Shown here piece by piece: positions 9,051-17,121 of a DNA stretch of 64,000 nt (position 1 is the stretch's first letter; the number at the start of each line of letters is the position of its first letter). A model generated the notes under the pieces. The model did not search any database, was not told the DNA's origin, and saw nothing but the letters and a program-made list of their open reading frames with translations. The translations under genes and the position numbers were made by a program. The stretch spans positions 1,616,359 through 1,680,358 of the forward strand of contig NZ_CP104202.1 of assembly GCF_025244685.1 (NCBI RefSeq), written 5' to 3'. The DNA is from Chlorobaculum sp. MV4-Y. GTDB taxonomy: Bacteria > Bacteroidota > Chlorobiia > Chlorobiales > Chlorobiaceae.

Positions 9051-9088
9051 CTCGTTTTGTTTAAACATTATTTAAATAAGAAAACGAG
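9051..9088. promoter_or_regulatory. AT-rich inverted repeat upstream of ferritin gene
   Basis: The arms CTCGTTTT and AAAACGAG enclose two TTTAAA blocks, forming a 38-base dyad between feoC and ferritin. No T-run follows it in the direction of the feo operon, so an operator (DtxR or Fur type) is as likely as a terminator. This is seen in sequence only; no binding is known. Confidence 0.3.
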
Positions 9089-9119
9089 CAAAAAAAATTG
9101 GCGCTGCCGATGGCCGAAC

Positions 9120-9341
9120 TCACTCGACCCATTCGTAGTAGATATACCCCTTTCCGCCGCACTTGCCGCAACAGGCCGAGCCGAATGCATCGTGCTGCTT
9201 TGCAACGACGCGCCCCTTGAGAATCCAATGATCAAGCATTGACTCGACCAGCGACGAATCAGCCTTGAAGTGACTGGCGATCTCCTTGAGCGAAGCGCTC
9301 CGCTTCTGTCGGAGATAGTCCCGAATGTCGGTTAAGCTCAT
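9120..9341 (-). CDS. feoC: FeoC-like winged-helix protein
   Basis: This 73-residue protein has an N-terminal winged helix (MSLTDIRDYLRQKRSASLKEIASHF, then LVESMLDHWILKGRV) and a cysteine-rich tip CCGKCGG, the FeoC pattern. In enteric bacteria FeoC binds an Fe-S cluster and controls FeoB stability or activity. The ATG at 9341 begins the winged helix; an upstream extension of the frame is non-conserved. It lies downstream of feoB, separated by a palindromic repeat element. Confidence 0.82.
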   Translation of the reverse strand: MSLTDIRDYLRQKRSASLKEIASHFKADSSLVESMLDHWILKGRVVAKQHDAFGSACCGKCGGKGYIYYEWVE

Positions 9342-9440
9342 GATTTGTATTGGGTTATGGTTTTTTTGAAAAATTGGTTGCAATAAGGCCGCCTCAGAAA
9401 CAAACATCCAGTCGTTTTTTCTCCTTCGCCTTCGCCACCT

Positions 9441-9563
9441 CTGTCATTCTGAGCCCGACGCAGTCGGGCGAAGAATCCAGAAAATCCACGTAATTCATTA
9501 TGAATAATCAACTTAGCACCAATCACGGAGAAACTGGATTCTTCGCTACGCTCAGAATGACAG
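9441..9563. repeat. Palindromic repeat element, copy 1
   Basis: The ends are inverted copies of each other (CTGTCATTCTGAG and CTCAGAATGACAG). Inner inverted blocks GAAGAATCCAG and CTGGATTCTTC flank a divergent centre of roughly 50 bases. A second copy with the same ends lies at 20783-20905. It sits between feoB and feoC. The layout suggests a dispersed non-coding element that could fold into a long hairpin in RNA. Confidence 0.75.
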
Positions 9564-9576
9564 GGAAACGAATAAC

Positions 9577-11955
9577 TCACGCCTTCTCTTTCCTCCCGAA
9601 CGCGCCGTTTCCTGCCAGATACATCAGCATCACCGCGACGGCAAGCACAAACAGCATTGCGGCGACCCATGCGGCGGATGCGCCGGGATGCGCGCCCCAC
9701 GTGCCGATCTGGTAGCTCAGCACGGCAAACACGTACGCCAGGCCGGTCGTCCACGCTCCGGCGAAAAGCGTCCAGCCGAAGTTGGTCTCGCGATAGACCG
9801 CCGCGATGGCCGCCGCGCACGGGAAGTAGAGCAGAATGAACACCAGGTAGGCGAACGCGCCCGCCGTACCGTCAAAGAGGTTGACCATCGAGCCGAAGAT
9901 CGACGCGCTGACGCCCTGCTCCTCGGCCACCGCGCCCTGGTCGCTCACGTCACCAACATTGATGCCGAGCGGGTCGAGCAGCGATCCGGCAATGTCCGCC
10001 AGATTCTTGGGAATCGTAGCAACCGCCTCGCCGAGTCTGGCCAAGAGGCTGAAGCCTTCGTCCCCGCCGTCAGCCGCAGCCTTCGAAGCCGCAGCCTTCG
10101 CGTCCATCGCCGCGTAGAGCTTGTCGAGCGTACCGACCACCGCCTCCTTGGCGAACACGCCGGTGAAAATACCAACGGCAGCGGGCCAGTTCTCCTTCTG
10201 TACGCCAAAAGGTTGGAACACCGGCGCGAGCGCCTTGCCCGTAGCGGCAAGCACGGAGTTTTCGCTCTCCTCGTTGCCGAAGCTGCCGTCGGTGCCGATG
10301 GAGTTCATGAAACCGAGCACCACGATCACCGGCACCAGCACCTTGCCAGCCTTCACGAGGAACGAGCCGAGCCGGTCACCAACCCTGAGAAGCACTCCCT
10401 TGAGGGTCGGCAAATGGTAAGGCGGCATCTCCATGATGAAGGGCGACGGTTCGCCTTTGAGTAGCGTCTTTTTGAGAATGAAGCCGGTCATGATTGCCAC
10501 GACGATCCCCATCAGGTAGAGCAGGAAGACGAGGTTCTGCCCGCCAGTCGGGAAAAAAGCCGCCGCGAAGAGCGCATAGACCGGCATCCTCGCGCCGCAC
10601 GACATGAAGGGGGTCATCATCACCGTCATGATGCGGTCGCGCTCGTCGCTGATCGTGCGGGCGGACATGATCGCTGGAACGTTGCAGCCGAAGCCGACCA
10701 GCAACGGAATGAACGCCTTGCCGGGCAGGCCGATGGCCCGCATTCCGCGATCCATCACGTAAGCCGCTCGGGCCATGTAGCCGGAGTCTTCAAGGATCGA
10801 CAGAAAGATAAACATGAAGCCGATGGGCGGAATGAAGGTGGCCATCGTCCGCAACGCGCCGCCCATACCGCTTGCAAGCAGCGCCGTGAGCCACTCGGGG
10901 GAGCCGACAGCTCCGAGCAGCCTGCCGAATCCATCGACGAACAGCGCACCTGCGGCGATATCGAAAAAGTCGATGAACGCGCCACCGAGGTTGATCGTAA
11001 AGAGAAACATCAGGTACATCACGCCGAGAAAGAGCGGAATGCCGAGAAACCGGTTCAGCACCAGTGAATCAATTTTGTCGGAGAGCGTTTTTCCGGTGCT
11101 CTCCTTGCGGGTGATAGCCGCTGCCGACAGCTCGGAGACGAGGCGGTAATGCGCGTCGGCGATCACGATGTCGGGATCGTCGCCAAGCGCTTCGGCAGTC
11201 CGGTCGCGCTCCTCAGCGAGCGACGTAAGCGCCGCACCATCAAGCCGTTCCTCAAGCTCGTGATCGTGTTCAAGCAACTTCATGGCAAACCATCCGGGAT
11301 CGTAGCCAAGCTCGCGAGCCTGGGTGCCGGTCAATTCCGCAACCCGGCGGATCGCCGCATCGAGCTCCGCCGGAAAACGCACCTTCAAGCTGGGCACGGA
11401 AGTACCGTCAGTCGTAAATCCTTTTGCAATAGCCGCTTTCAGCTTTTCAATCCCCTCGCCGCGAGAGGCCACCATCGGAATCACGGGGCAGCCGAGCAGC
11501 GACGAGAGCCGCGCCGGATCGACCGAAATGCCGCGCTCTTCCGCCGAATCGACCATGTTGAGCGCCACCACCACCGGCACGCCCATCTCCAGAAGGCGGC
11601 TGGTGAGATAAAGATTGCGGTCGGGGTTGGAGGCATCGACGATGTTGACGACAAGACCCGCCTCTCCGGAGAGGATGTAGCTCCGCGCCACCTCTTCGTC
11701 CTGCGAAAGCGACGAGAGCGAGTAGATACCCGGCAGATCGACCAGCTCGTACTCTTGGCCATCGTGGCGAAAGCGTCCGCTCTTTTTATCGACCGTCACG
11801 CCCGGCCAGTTACCGACCCGCTGGTTTAATCCGGTCAGGGCGTTGAAAATCGTCGTCTTGCCGCAGTTGGGATTACCCACCACGGCTACGATCCGCTTGA
11901 GCGGCGAGGCTGGAACCTTCGCGCTCACCCGTTTTTCCTGTACAGACGCTTCCAT
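9577..11955 (-). CDS. feoB: Ferrous iron transporter FeoB
   Basis: This 792-residue protein has an N-terminal cytosolic G domain (G1 GNPNCGKT near residues 27-34, G3 DLPG, G4 NMVD), a helical GDI-like region, and a membrane domain with the two Gate motifs (LLVGFGCNVPAI and the FTGVFAKEAVVGTL region). It imports Fe(II) across the inner membrane, typical of anaerobes in sulfidic water. Its ATG shares the A of the feoA TGA stop (TGATG), so the genes are translationally coupled. Length is normal and the frame is intact. Confidence 0.96.
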   Translation of the reverse strand: MEASVQEKRVSAKVPASPLKRIVAVVGNPNCGKTTIFNALTGLNQRVGNWPGVTVDKKSGRFRHDGQEYELVDLPGIYSLSSLSQDEEVARSYILSGEAGLVVNIVDASNPDRNLYLTSRLLEMGVPVVVALNMVDSAEERGISVDPARLSSLLGCPVIPMVASRGEGIEKLKAAIAKGFTTDGTSVPSLKVRFPAELDAAIRRVAELTGTQARELGYDPGWFAMKLLEHDHELEERLDGAALTSLAEERDRTAEALGDDPDIVIADAHYRLVSELSAAAITRKESTGKTLSDKIDSLVLNRFLGIPLFLGVMYLMFLFTINLGGAFIDFFDIAAGALFVDGFGRLLGAVGSPEWLTALLASGMGGALRTMATFIPPIGFMFIFLSILEDSGYMARAAYVMDRGMRAIGLPGKAFIPLLVGFGCNVPAIMSARTISDERDRIMTVMMTPFMSCGARMPVYALFAAAFFPTGGQNLVFLLYLMGIVVAIMTGFILKKTLLKGEPSPFIMEMPPYHLPTLKGVLLRVGDRLGSFLVKAGKVLVPVIVVLGFMNSIGTDGSFGNEESENSVLAATGKALAPVFQPFGVQKENWPAAVGIFTGVFAKEAVVGTLDKLYAAMDAKAAASKAAADGGDEGFSLLARLGEAVATIPKNLADIAGSLLDPLGINVGDVSDQGAVAEEQGVSASIFGSMVNLFDGTAGAFAYLVFILLYFPCAAAIAAVYRETNFGWTLFAGAWTTGLAYVFAVLSYQIGTWGAHPGASAAWVAAMLFVLAVAVMLMYLAGNGAFGRKEKA

Positions 11956-12182
11956 CAGCGCACCTCCTCGACCGTGATGTTCTCTATATCGGACTTGCGT
12001 AGCGACAACCGGTAGCAGCGAACAGTCATCTCGACCGGATCACCCAACGGCGCGACGCCCTCGATCCGCACGACCTCGCCGACCAGCATCCCCATCTCGG
12101 CCAGCCGCTTCCGCAGCCCGCCCGACGACGGCATGGCGACAATCCGCGCGGACTGGCCCTTTTTCAGTTCAGACAGTTTCAT
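11955..12182 (-). CDS. feoA: FeoA, SH3-like partner of FeoB
   Basis: This 75-residue cytosolic protein has the FeoA pattern: MKLSELKKGQSARIV, then LRKRLAEMGMLVGEVVRIEGVAPLGDPVEMTVRCYRLSLRK. It acts with FeoB in Fe(II) uptake. It ends on the feoB start codon and overlaps the upstream, His-rich feoA paralogue by four bases, so three feo genes are read as one coupled unit. Confidence 0.92.
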   Translation of the reverse strand: MKLSELKKGQSARIVAMPSSGGLRKRLAEMGMLVGEVVRIEGVAPLGDPVEMTVRCYRLSLRKSDIENITVEEVR

Positions 12183-12454
12183 GATGCAACCCTCCTGACC
12201 ATGATGCGCATGGCAACGCCCCGGTCGATAGCCACCCTGCTGTCGTGCACCCGAACCAAGAGGGGCATCCCCGGACTGTTTTCGATGATTTCAATGGTCT
12301 GGCCGACGGAAAACCCCATCTCGGCCAGACGTTTTCCATTTTCGCGGCCATGTGCGTGATGATGACGACCATGACCGTGCTCGCACCCGCCACCAGCACG
12401 GAGGTTGACGATCTCGCCAACTTCCCCTTTGCCAAGCATTCCTAACGGAGCCAT
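12179..12454 (-). CDS. Second FeoA-domain protein with His-rich insertion
   Basis: This 91-residue FeoA paralogue has the usual ends (GKGEVGEIVNLRAG, then RLAEMGFSVGQTIEIIENSPGMPLLVRVHDSRVAIDRG). Between the first strands it carries an unusual CEHGHGRHHHAHGREN stretch with six histidines and one cysteine, a likely metal-binding loop. A GGAGG about seven bases upstream supports the ATG at 12454. It overlaps the next feoA by four bases. Confidence 0.85.
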   Translation of the reverse strand: MAPLGMLGKGEVGEIVNLRAGGGCEHGHGRHHHAHGRENGKRLAEMGFSVGQTIEIIENSPGMPLLVRVHDSRVAIDRGVAMRIMVRRVAS

Positions 12455-12468
12455 AACCACCCCTCCGC

Positions 12469-13272
12469 TCAGAAACGCATCGTGATGCCCGCCAGCCAGG
12501 CGGTGTCGGTCTCGGCATCGTTCAGTCCGCCTCGGACTCCGAAGTCGAGATCGACATCCTTGGAAACACTATAGATGAGACCGCCGAGAAGGTAGGCTGG
12601 ATGGTTGTCGGCATCCCGCTCCTCATTGGTCTCAACACCGATGTCAGCTACCGCCATCAACCTTTCGGCCACCTCGACCTCCCCGGCCAGCGAGGCACGC
12701 CAGACACTCTTCCGGTTGACCGCCCGATCCTCGTCAATAGCGTAGTCGTTGTACTCGTAACCGAGGTTCAGGTGCAGCGCCCCATGTTCAAGAGTGTGCG
12801 TGGCGATCAGTGTCACATCGCCGCACACCCGGCCATTGCCGAGTCCCTTCGCCTCATCGCCAGTCGGCAGTGAAATGCCCGGCTTCAACGCCAAGCTCGT
12901 CCGCTGGTCCGCGCTCTCAAAAAAGCGCCACTTGAGCTGAAGCGACAGGTCACCGATACCGTTCTCATCGGCAACGGCCACGCCATTTTCCCACACCTTC
13001 GACCAGCTCAACGGCACACCCGCCACGAGGTCAATGGTGTCGGAAAGACCATATGAGAGCGTGGTAGCAAGCTCCCACCCTTTTTCGCGCATGGAGACAC
13101 CATCGGCCGATTCGCGATCGCGAGCGTACTCCATTCCTGCTTCGATCTGGAACTTCCCGGCTCCCTGCGTTCCGGTATCGTCGGTTTCGAGCGGCATCGC
13201 CGCAAAAGTTGGGACAGAGCACAACATGCCCGCGAGAGCGAGTGAAAAAACTTTGGAAAATGAGAGGTTCAT
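12469..13272 (-). CDS. Outer membrane beta-barrel protein, transporter-like
   Basis: This 267-residue protein has a signal peptide ending near TFAAMP. The mature protein shows alternating-strand segments (KFQIEAGMEYARD, ELATTLSYGLSDTIDLVAGVPLSW, LKPGISLPTGDEAKGLG) and a terminal aromatic residue (GITMRF), all typical of an outer membrane barrel of the putative MetA-pathway/phenol-transporter-like family. It precedes the feo genes by only 14 bases, so it may be the first gene of the feo operon and serve metal entry. Its substrate is unknown. Confidence 0.72.
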   Translation of the reverse strand: MNLSFSKVFSLALAGMLCSVPTFAAMPLETDDTGTQGAGKFQIEAGMEYARDRESADGVSMREKGWELATTLSYGLSDTIDLVAGVPLSWSKVWENGVAVADENGIGDLSLQLKWRFFESADQRTSLALKPGISLPTGDEAKGLGNGRVCGDVTLIATHTLEHGALHLNLGYEYNDYAIDEDRAVNRKSVWRASLAGEVEVAERLMAVADIGVETNEERDADNHPAYLLGGLIYSVSKDVDLDFGVRGGLNDAETDTAWLAGITMRF

Positions 13273-13333
13273 CGGGTTGAAATTTTATGGTTAAACGGAA
13301 CAAATGCTTGATCGAACTCAATGAACATAATTT

Positions 13334-13356
13334 TTATTTAGATTAATTACAAATAA
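13334..13356. promoter_or_regulatory. Candidate operator dyad upstream of feo operon
   Basis: TTATTT and AAATAA arms flank a central ATTAAT, giving an imperfect 23-base palindrome in the divergent spacer between the outer membrane protein/feo genes and the peroxiredoxin gene. Size and AT content suit a Fur- or DtxR-type site, but this is inferred by eye. Confidence 0.3.
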
Positions 13357-13511
13357 GAGACAAAAAAAGACCCCAGCAAAAAGCAGGCGATCAAGAAGAA
13401 TTATTCCTCATCAGGAACTATCAAGGTCATTTCAGGCTTGATGAGGTACTATTCCAAAAAGCAAAGTCAAACACAACAGAACAAGAACAAGAACAAAAGG
13501 AACGCTAAACC

Positions 13512-14186
13512 ATGTCACCACAATTTGATGACGACTTGTATTATGACATCTCCATGCCACTGCTTGGGGACGATTTTCCGGAACTGAAGGTTCAGACGAC
13601 GCATGGCCCGATGAACATTCCGGGAGATCTGAAGGGGTCGTGGTTCGTGCTTTTCAGCCACCCGGCGGACTACACGCCAGTTTGCACGACCGAGTTCGTC
13701 GCCTTCCAGCAGCGGGCGGAGGAGTTCGAAAAGATCGGCTGCAAGCTCATCGGCATGAGCGTCGATCAGGTCTTCTCGCACATCAAGTGGGTCGAGTGGA
13801 TCAAGGAGAATCTCGATGTCGAGATCACCTTCCCCGTCGTGGCCGCCAACGACCGCATCGCCAACCAGCTCGGAATGCTGCATCCCGGCAAGGGAGCCAA
13901 CACCGTGCGGGCGGTTTTCGTCGGCGACCCCGAAGGCAAGGTGCGCCTCGTGCTCTACTACCCGCAGGAGATCGGGCGCAACATTGACGAGATCGTGCGC
14001 GCCGTCAAGGCCCTGCAGATTTCCGACAGGGAAAAAGTCGCCATGCCTGCCGACTGGCCGAACAACTCGCTTATCAAAAACCGCGTGATTGTGCCACCGG
14101 CCACCAACGTCAAGGACGCTAAAAAGCGCAAGGATCAGTACGACTGCTATGACTGGTGGTTCTGCCACAAGCCGCTCGACAAGTGA
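13512..14186 (+). CDS. Peroxiredoxin, Prx6 family
   Basis: This 224-residue thiol peroxidase detoxifies hydrogen peroxide and organic peroxides. The peroxidatic cysteine is in [17 protein letters not shown] near residue 48. The long C-terminal extension ([29 protein letters not shown]) is diagnostic of the Prx6 subfamily, and a further cysteine pair ([12 protein letters not shown]) close to the end may be resolving. It is monocistronic, divergent from the feo operon, and ends at a strong terminator. Peroxide defence next to iron uptake is a sensible pairing. Confidence 0.93.
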   Translation: MSPQFDDDLYYDISMPLLGDDFPELKVQTTHGPMNIPGDLKGSWFVLFSHPADYTPVCTTEFVAFQQRAEEFEKIGCKLIGMSVDQVFSHIKWVEWIKENLDVEITFPVVAANDRIANQLGMLHPGKGANTVRAVFVGDPEGKVRLVLYYPQEIGRNIDEIVRAVKALQISDREKVAMPADWPNNSLIKNRVIVPPATNVKDAKKRKDQYDCYDWWFCHKPLDK

Positions 14187-14202
14187 GCCGCTGACACCTG
14201 AC

Positions 14203-14248
14203 AAAAAAAGCCCCGGAACTGTAAGATGATCGGTTTCGGGGCTTTTTT
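14203..14248 (+). terminator. Rho-independent terminator after peroxiredoxin
   Basis: AGCCCCGGAAC pairs with GTTTCGGGGCT (one G-T pair), preceded by an A-run and followed by a run of six T. It can also serve the convergent methyltransferase gene. Confidence 0.9.
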
Positions 14249-14285
14249 GTTTTAATTCGAATGATTTCAGCGATCCACGCTCCGG

Positions 14286-15080
14286 TTATTTCCGGGCGAT
14301 CAGCCTCCCCCGCCCGACCTTTCCCGCCGCCGAGGCGTCGCGCCAGAGGGTGATGCCCTGCTCGACTGCGTCGTACATCTCCTTTCCATAGTTATCGATA
14401 ATCGCCTGGCGGAAGTCGTTTTGCACCATGTCGAGATAACCCTGAACGTAAGTGGCGAAATCGGGCGTGAGGTCTTCCTTTTCGACCACCGTCAACCCAG
14501 CCTGTTCGGTGAGCGCGGCGTATCCATCGAGCGTCTCCATGTACGGGAACACCATAAAGGTGTTGAGCGCCATCACTTCCTCCTCCGTCATCGGCCCGGA
14601 TTCCAGCCAGTCGGTAAAGGCGAGCACGCCGCCCGGTTTCAACACGCGGGCGCACTCCTCGATGAGCCGCTGCTTGTCGGTGATGTAGCACCACGCATCC
14701 TGCCCCCACACCACGTCGAAGGTGCCCGCCGGGAACGGCATGTCGAGCGCGTTGCCGAGCACGTAATTGATTTTATCCGACAGGCCCTCCGCTTTTGTAC
14801 GGCGGTTGGCCTCTTCATCCATCCGGCGGGTGGCGTCGAGGCCAGTGACGCGGCAGCCGTAGTTGCGGGCAAGGTAACGAGCCGGACCGCCAAGCGCGCT
14901 GCACACGTCGAGCAGATGCGTCTGTTCCGTAACTCCGGCTTTGTTGGCAAGTACGTCGGTTTCCGATTCCGCGCCGACGTGAATCTGCTCGCCCATGAGC
15001 ATCTCCCACAGGATGCCGCCCGCGCCGTCGTAAACTTCGCTGACGTTTCCGATCGTGACATCGAGTTTGTGCTTCGCCAT
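14286..15080 (-). CDS. SAM-dependent methyltransferase, sarcosine/dimethylglycine N-methyltransferase-like
   Basis: This 264-residue class I methyltransferase has motif I LLDVCSALGGPARYLA near residues 56-71. It then has VTGLDAT, the FDVVWGQDAWCYI segment and CARVLKPGGVLAFTDWLESG. The overall pattern resembles glycine-betaine pathway N-methyltransferases, but the substrate cannot be read from sequence. It lies 27 bases after a radical SAM/SPASM gene on the same strand, so the two probably act together. Confidence 0.8.
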   Translation of the reverse strand: MAKHKLDVTIGNVSEVYDGAGGILWEMLMGEQIHVGAESETDVLANKAGVTEQTHLLDVCSALGGPARYLARNYGCRVTGLDATRRMDEEANRRTKAEGLSDKINYVLGNALDMPFPAGTFDVVWGQDAWCYITDKQRLIEECARVLKPGGVLAFTDWLESGPMTEEEVMALNTFMVFPYMETLDGYAALTEQAGLTVVEKEDLTPDFATYVQGYLDMVQNDFRQAIIDNYGKEMYDAVEQGITLWRDASAAGKVGRGRLIARK

Positions 15081-15107
15081 AGAATCCTCTCTTTTGATTG
15101 GTTGAAG

Positions 15108-16202
15108 TTACGCTTGTGTTTGCACCGTCCGGATCAGCCAGCACTTCGGGTCAAGGCCGTCCGCGTCGCCGCTGTAGTAGTACGCGCTGGCCCGGCAGCC
15201 CCAGCAGTGAGCGTTGTTGACGCAGTCGTTGCAGGGCGTGGGCAGGTTCTGCACGTCGTGCAGCTCCGCGTGGACGAGCGTGTCGAGGTGCCGGGCGATG
15301 ATTTCTCGGAAGGGCGTTTCGCGGATGTTGGCTATCCCTTCGCGGATCACCGAGCACGGCGTCACATCACCGTTGAAGGTCACCGTTGCCATCGTGCCGC
15401 AGTAATATTTGTCGGTGTCCATCGCCGCGATGGAGATGTTGTCGTCGCCGTAATTGATGCGATCGCGCTCCGTATAGACCCGCTGCACCTCGTCGAGGCC
15501 CGGCTCGAACGCCCGCCACTCCGCACCCATTCCAGCGGGATTGAACATCGTCAGGCAGGTGCGCAGCCCCTTTTTTTCGAACCACCAGCGCATCGTTTTG
15601 ATGGCGTCCTCCGGCCCCTGCTCGGCGGTGTAGGTGATGCAGTTGATCATGTGATCGGAGGGCTTGCCGAGCTCGAGCAGATTGTCCACCCCCTCGACAA
15701 TGGCGTCGATGAAGTGCGCATTGCCGCCGCGGTGCAGCCGGGCGTAAACCTCCGGCGTAATGGAATCGACATGCACCGAAACGAAGCCGCCCTCGCTCAC
15801 CTCGTGCACGCGGGCCGCGACCTCCTTGTTCTTCAGCGGGAGCCCACTCGTCCAGACGTTGTTGATGAGCCCCAGCGACCGGGCATACTGCATCAGCTCG
15901 TACCAATCCGGACGGACGAGCGGATCACCGCCCAGCCAGTCGATGGCGCGAATTTCCAGCGCCGCCGCATCGCGAAGCAGGCCGCGTATTTCATCCGAGG
16001 TGAGGCCATGATGCTCGCGGGGAGTCGAACCGGCGTAACAGAAGATGCACCCCTGCTGGCAGGCATCGGTGGTCTCGATTTGCAGCGCGTAAAGCCGCTT
16101 CTTTGCAAAATACCGTTTCTGTTCATCCTCTCGCCCGGCAGCCATCCCGCCATACCGTTTCAAGTGATCGTTGATGCAAGCCGCCACAGTCTTGTCCTCC
16201 AC
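15108..16202 (-). CDS. Radical SAM protein with SPASM-like C-terminal domain
   Basis: This 364-residue enzyme has the radical SAM cluster motif CQQGCIFC (CX3CX2C) near residues 48-55, then WLGGDPLVRPDW as the GGEP-like SAM-binding motif. The C-terminal region is cysteine-rich (CGTMATV, VTPCSV, CNDCVNNAHCWGCRA, and a last CW), consistent with auxiliary [4Fe-4S] clusters of a SPASM domain. Such enzymes often modify peptides or act in cofactor maturation (PqqE/NirJ-like). No small peptide substrate gene is obvious. It is coupled to the methyltransferase gene downstream. Confidence 0.85.
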   Translation of the reverse strand: MEDKTVAACINDHLKRYGGMAAGREDEQKRYFAKKRLYALQIETTDACQQGCIFCYAGSTPREHHGLTSDEIRGLLRDAAALEIRAIDWLGGDPLVRPDWYELMQYARSLGLINNVWTSGLPLKNKEVAARVHEVSEGGFVSVHVDSITPEVYARLHRGGNAHFIDAIVEGVDNLLELGKPSDHMINCITYTAEQGPEDAIKTMRWWFEKKGLRTCLTMFNPAGMGAEWRAFEPGLDEVQRVYTERDRINYGDDNISIAAMDTDKYYCGTMATVTFNGDVTPCSVIREGIANIRETPFREIIARHLDTLVHAELHDVQNLPTPCNDCVNNAHCWGCRASAYYYSGDADGLDPKCWLIRTVQTQA

Positions 16203-16467
16203 GAAGATTCTGTTTGATGCTGTAATAACCTTAAATCGAACAGGTCGTTAAAAGTGAAAAAGGTTCCTTCGAGCAGGGTTTGCGAATATGCCCCCTGCTG
16301 AAAATTCACGCGGTTTTTTTGATGAAAAAACAACAATTTCACCGACGTGACATTGCCACTTACATCATAAAACGCTACATCAATCATGCGATACCCTAAA
16401 TTTTTGCATATATATTCTTCCCGTTCAGGAACCTCTATACCCCTTCAATCCAAACGGAGAAAACATC
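16203..16467. other. Divergent intergenic region without recognised gene
   Basis: This spacer lies between the radical SAM gene and the PEP-CTERM gene and should hold both promoters. A 75-codon frame on the minus strand (16160-16387) overlaps the radical SAM start and looks random. Confidence 0.6.
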
Positions 16468-17121
16468 ATGAAAGCTAAAACAACTGCTATCGGCATTTTG
16501 TTTACCACCCTGACTTGGACAGGCGCAAATGCAGACATTATAAGCACGAACCCGATTACCGGCAATAACCAAGGTCTTCAAAATCCTTATACAGCCAGCC
16601 TGTACATTGCATCAAACAGCAGCGCGTCAGGAATCGGGCGAGGTTCCGGCATATCGGGAAAAAGTGGTAATGATCGTTATAATGCGAGTGGGTGGAATAC
16701 TACCGGATCGCTTGACGCCAACGATTATTTTACCTTTACCCTGGATGCCAACGATGGCTACCGGATCAATTTCGAAAGTTTCGTATATACCGGCACGGCA
16801 TCAGATTCAGGCCCAACAGCATTCGCGTTCAGGTCCAGCCGTGACGGTTTTTCATCAAACATCGGATCGCCGACCGCAACGGGGACAACCATCGACCTGT
16901 CTGACAACAAGTATCAGAACCTCACAGACCCCATCGAGTTTCGTCTTTATGGCTACTCGGCATCAAGTGGTTCCGACACCTTCAGCATCAATGACTACAC
17001 CTTCAACGGCACCGTTGAAGCCGTCCCCGAGCCCAATACTTTGGCGCTTGTCGGCGTCGGCTCAATGCTGATGCTCGGCAATCTGCGCCGGACACGCAAG
17101 CAGGGCAGTACGGTAGAGTAA
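16468..17121 (+). CDS. PEP-CTERM sorting domain protein
   Basis: This 217-residue exported protein has a signal peptide (MKAKTTAIGILFTTLTWTGANA) and a Ser/Gly/Asn/Thr-rich body with little charge. It ends in a typical PEP-CTERM tail: VPEPNTLALVGVGS, a short hydrophobic helix and the basic anchor RRTRKQ. Exosortase (EpsH/XrtA family) recognises this tail and the protein is usually delivered to the cell surface or extracellular matrix. No exosortase gene is in the window. Low-complexity composition and AT content differ from neighbouring housekeeping genes, consistent with a surface protein. Confidence 0.88.
   Translation: MKAKTTAIGILFTTLTWTGANADIISTNPITGNNQGLQNPYTASLYIASNSSASGIGRGSGISGKSGNDRYNASGWNTTGSLDANDYFTFTLDANDGYRINFESFVYTGTASDSGPTAFAFRSSRDGFSSNIGSPTATGTTIDLSDNKYQNLTDPIEFRLYGYSASSGSDTFSINDYTFNGTVEAVPEPNTLALVGVGSMLMLGNLRRTRKQGSTVE

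Noticed and set aside
14421-16217. 598-codon plus-strand frame opposite the methyltransferase and radical SAM genes
   Set aside because: It is the antisense of two well-recognised genes with His/Arg/Val-rich composition and no domain.
16160-16387. Possible small peptide substrate for the radical SAM enzyme
   Set aside because: The 75-codon frame overlaps the radical SAM start on the same strand, has no leader/core pattern and its composition is random.
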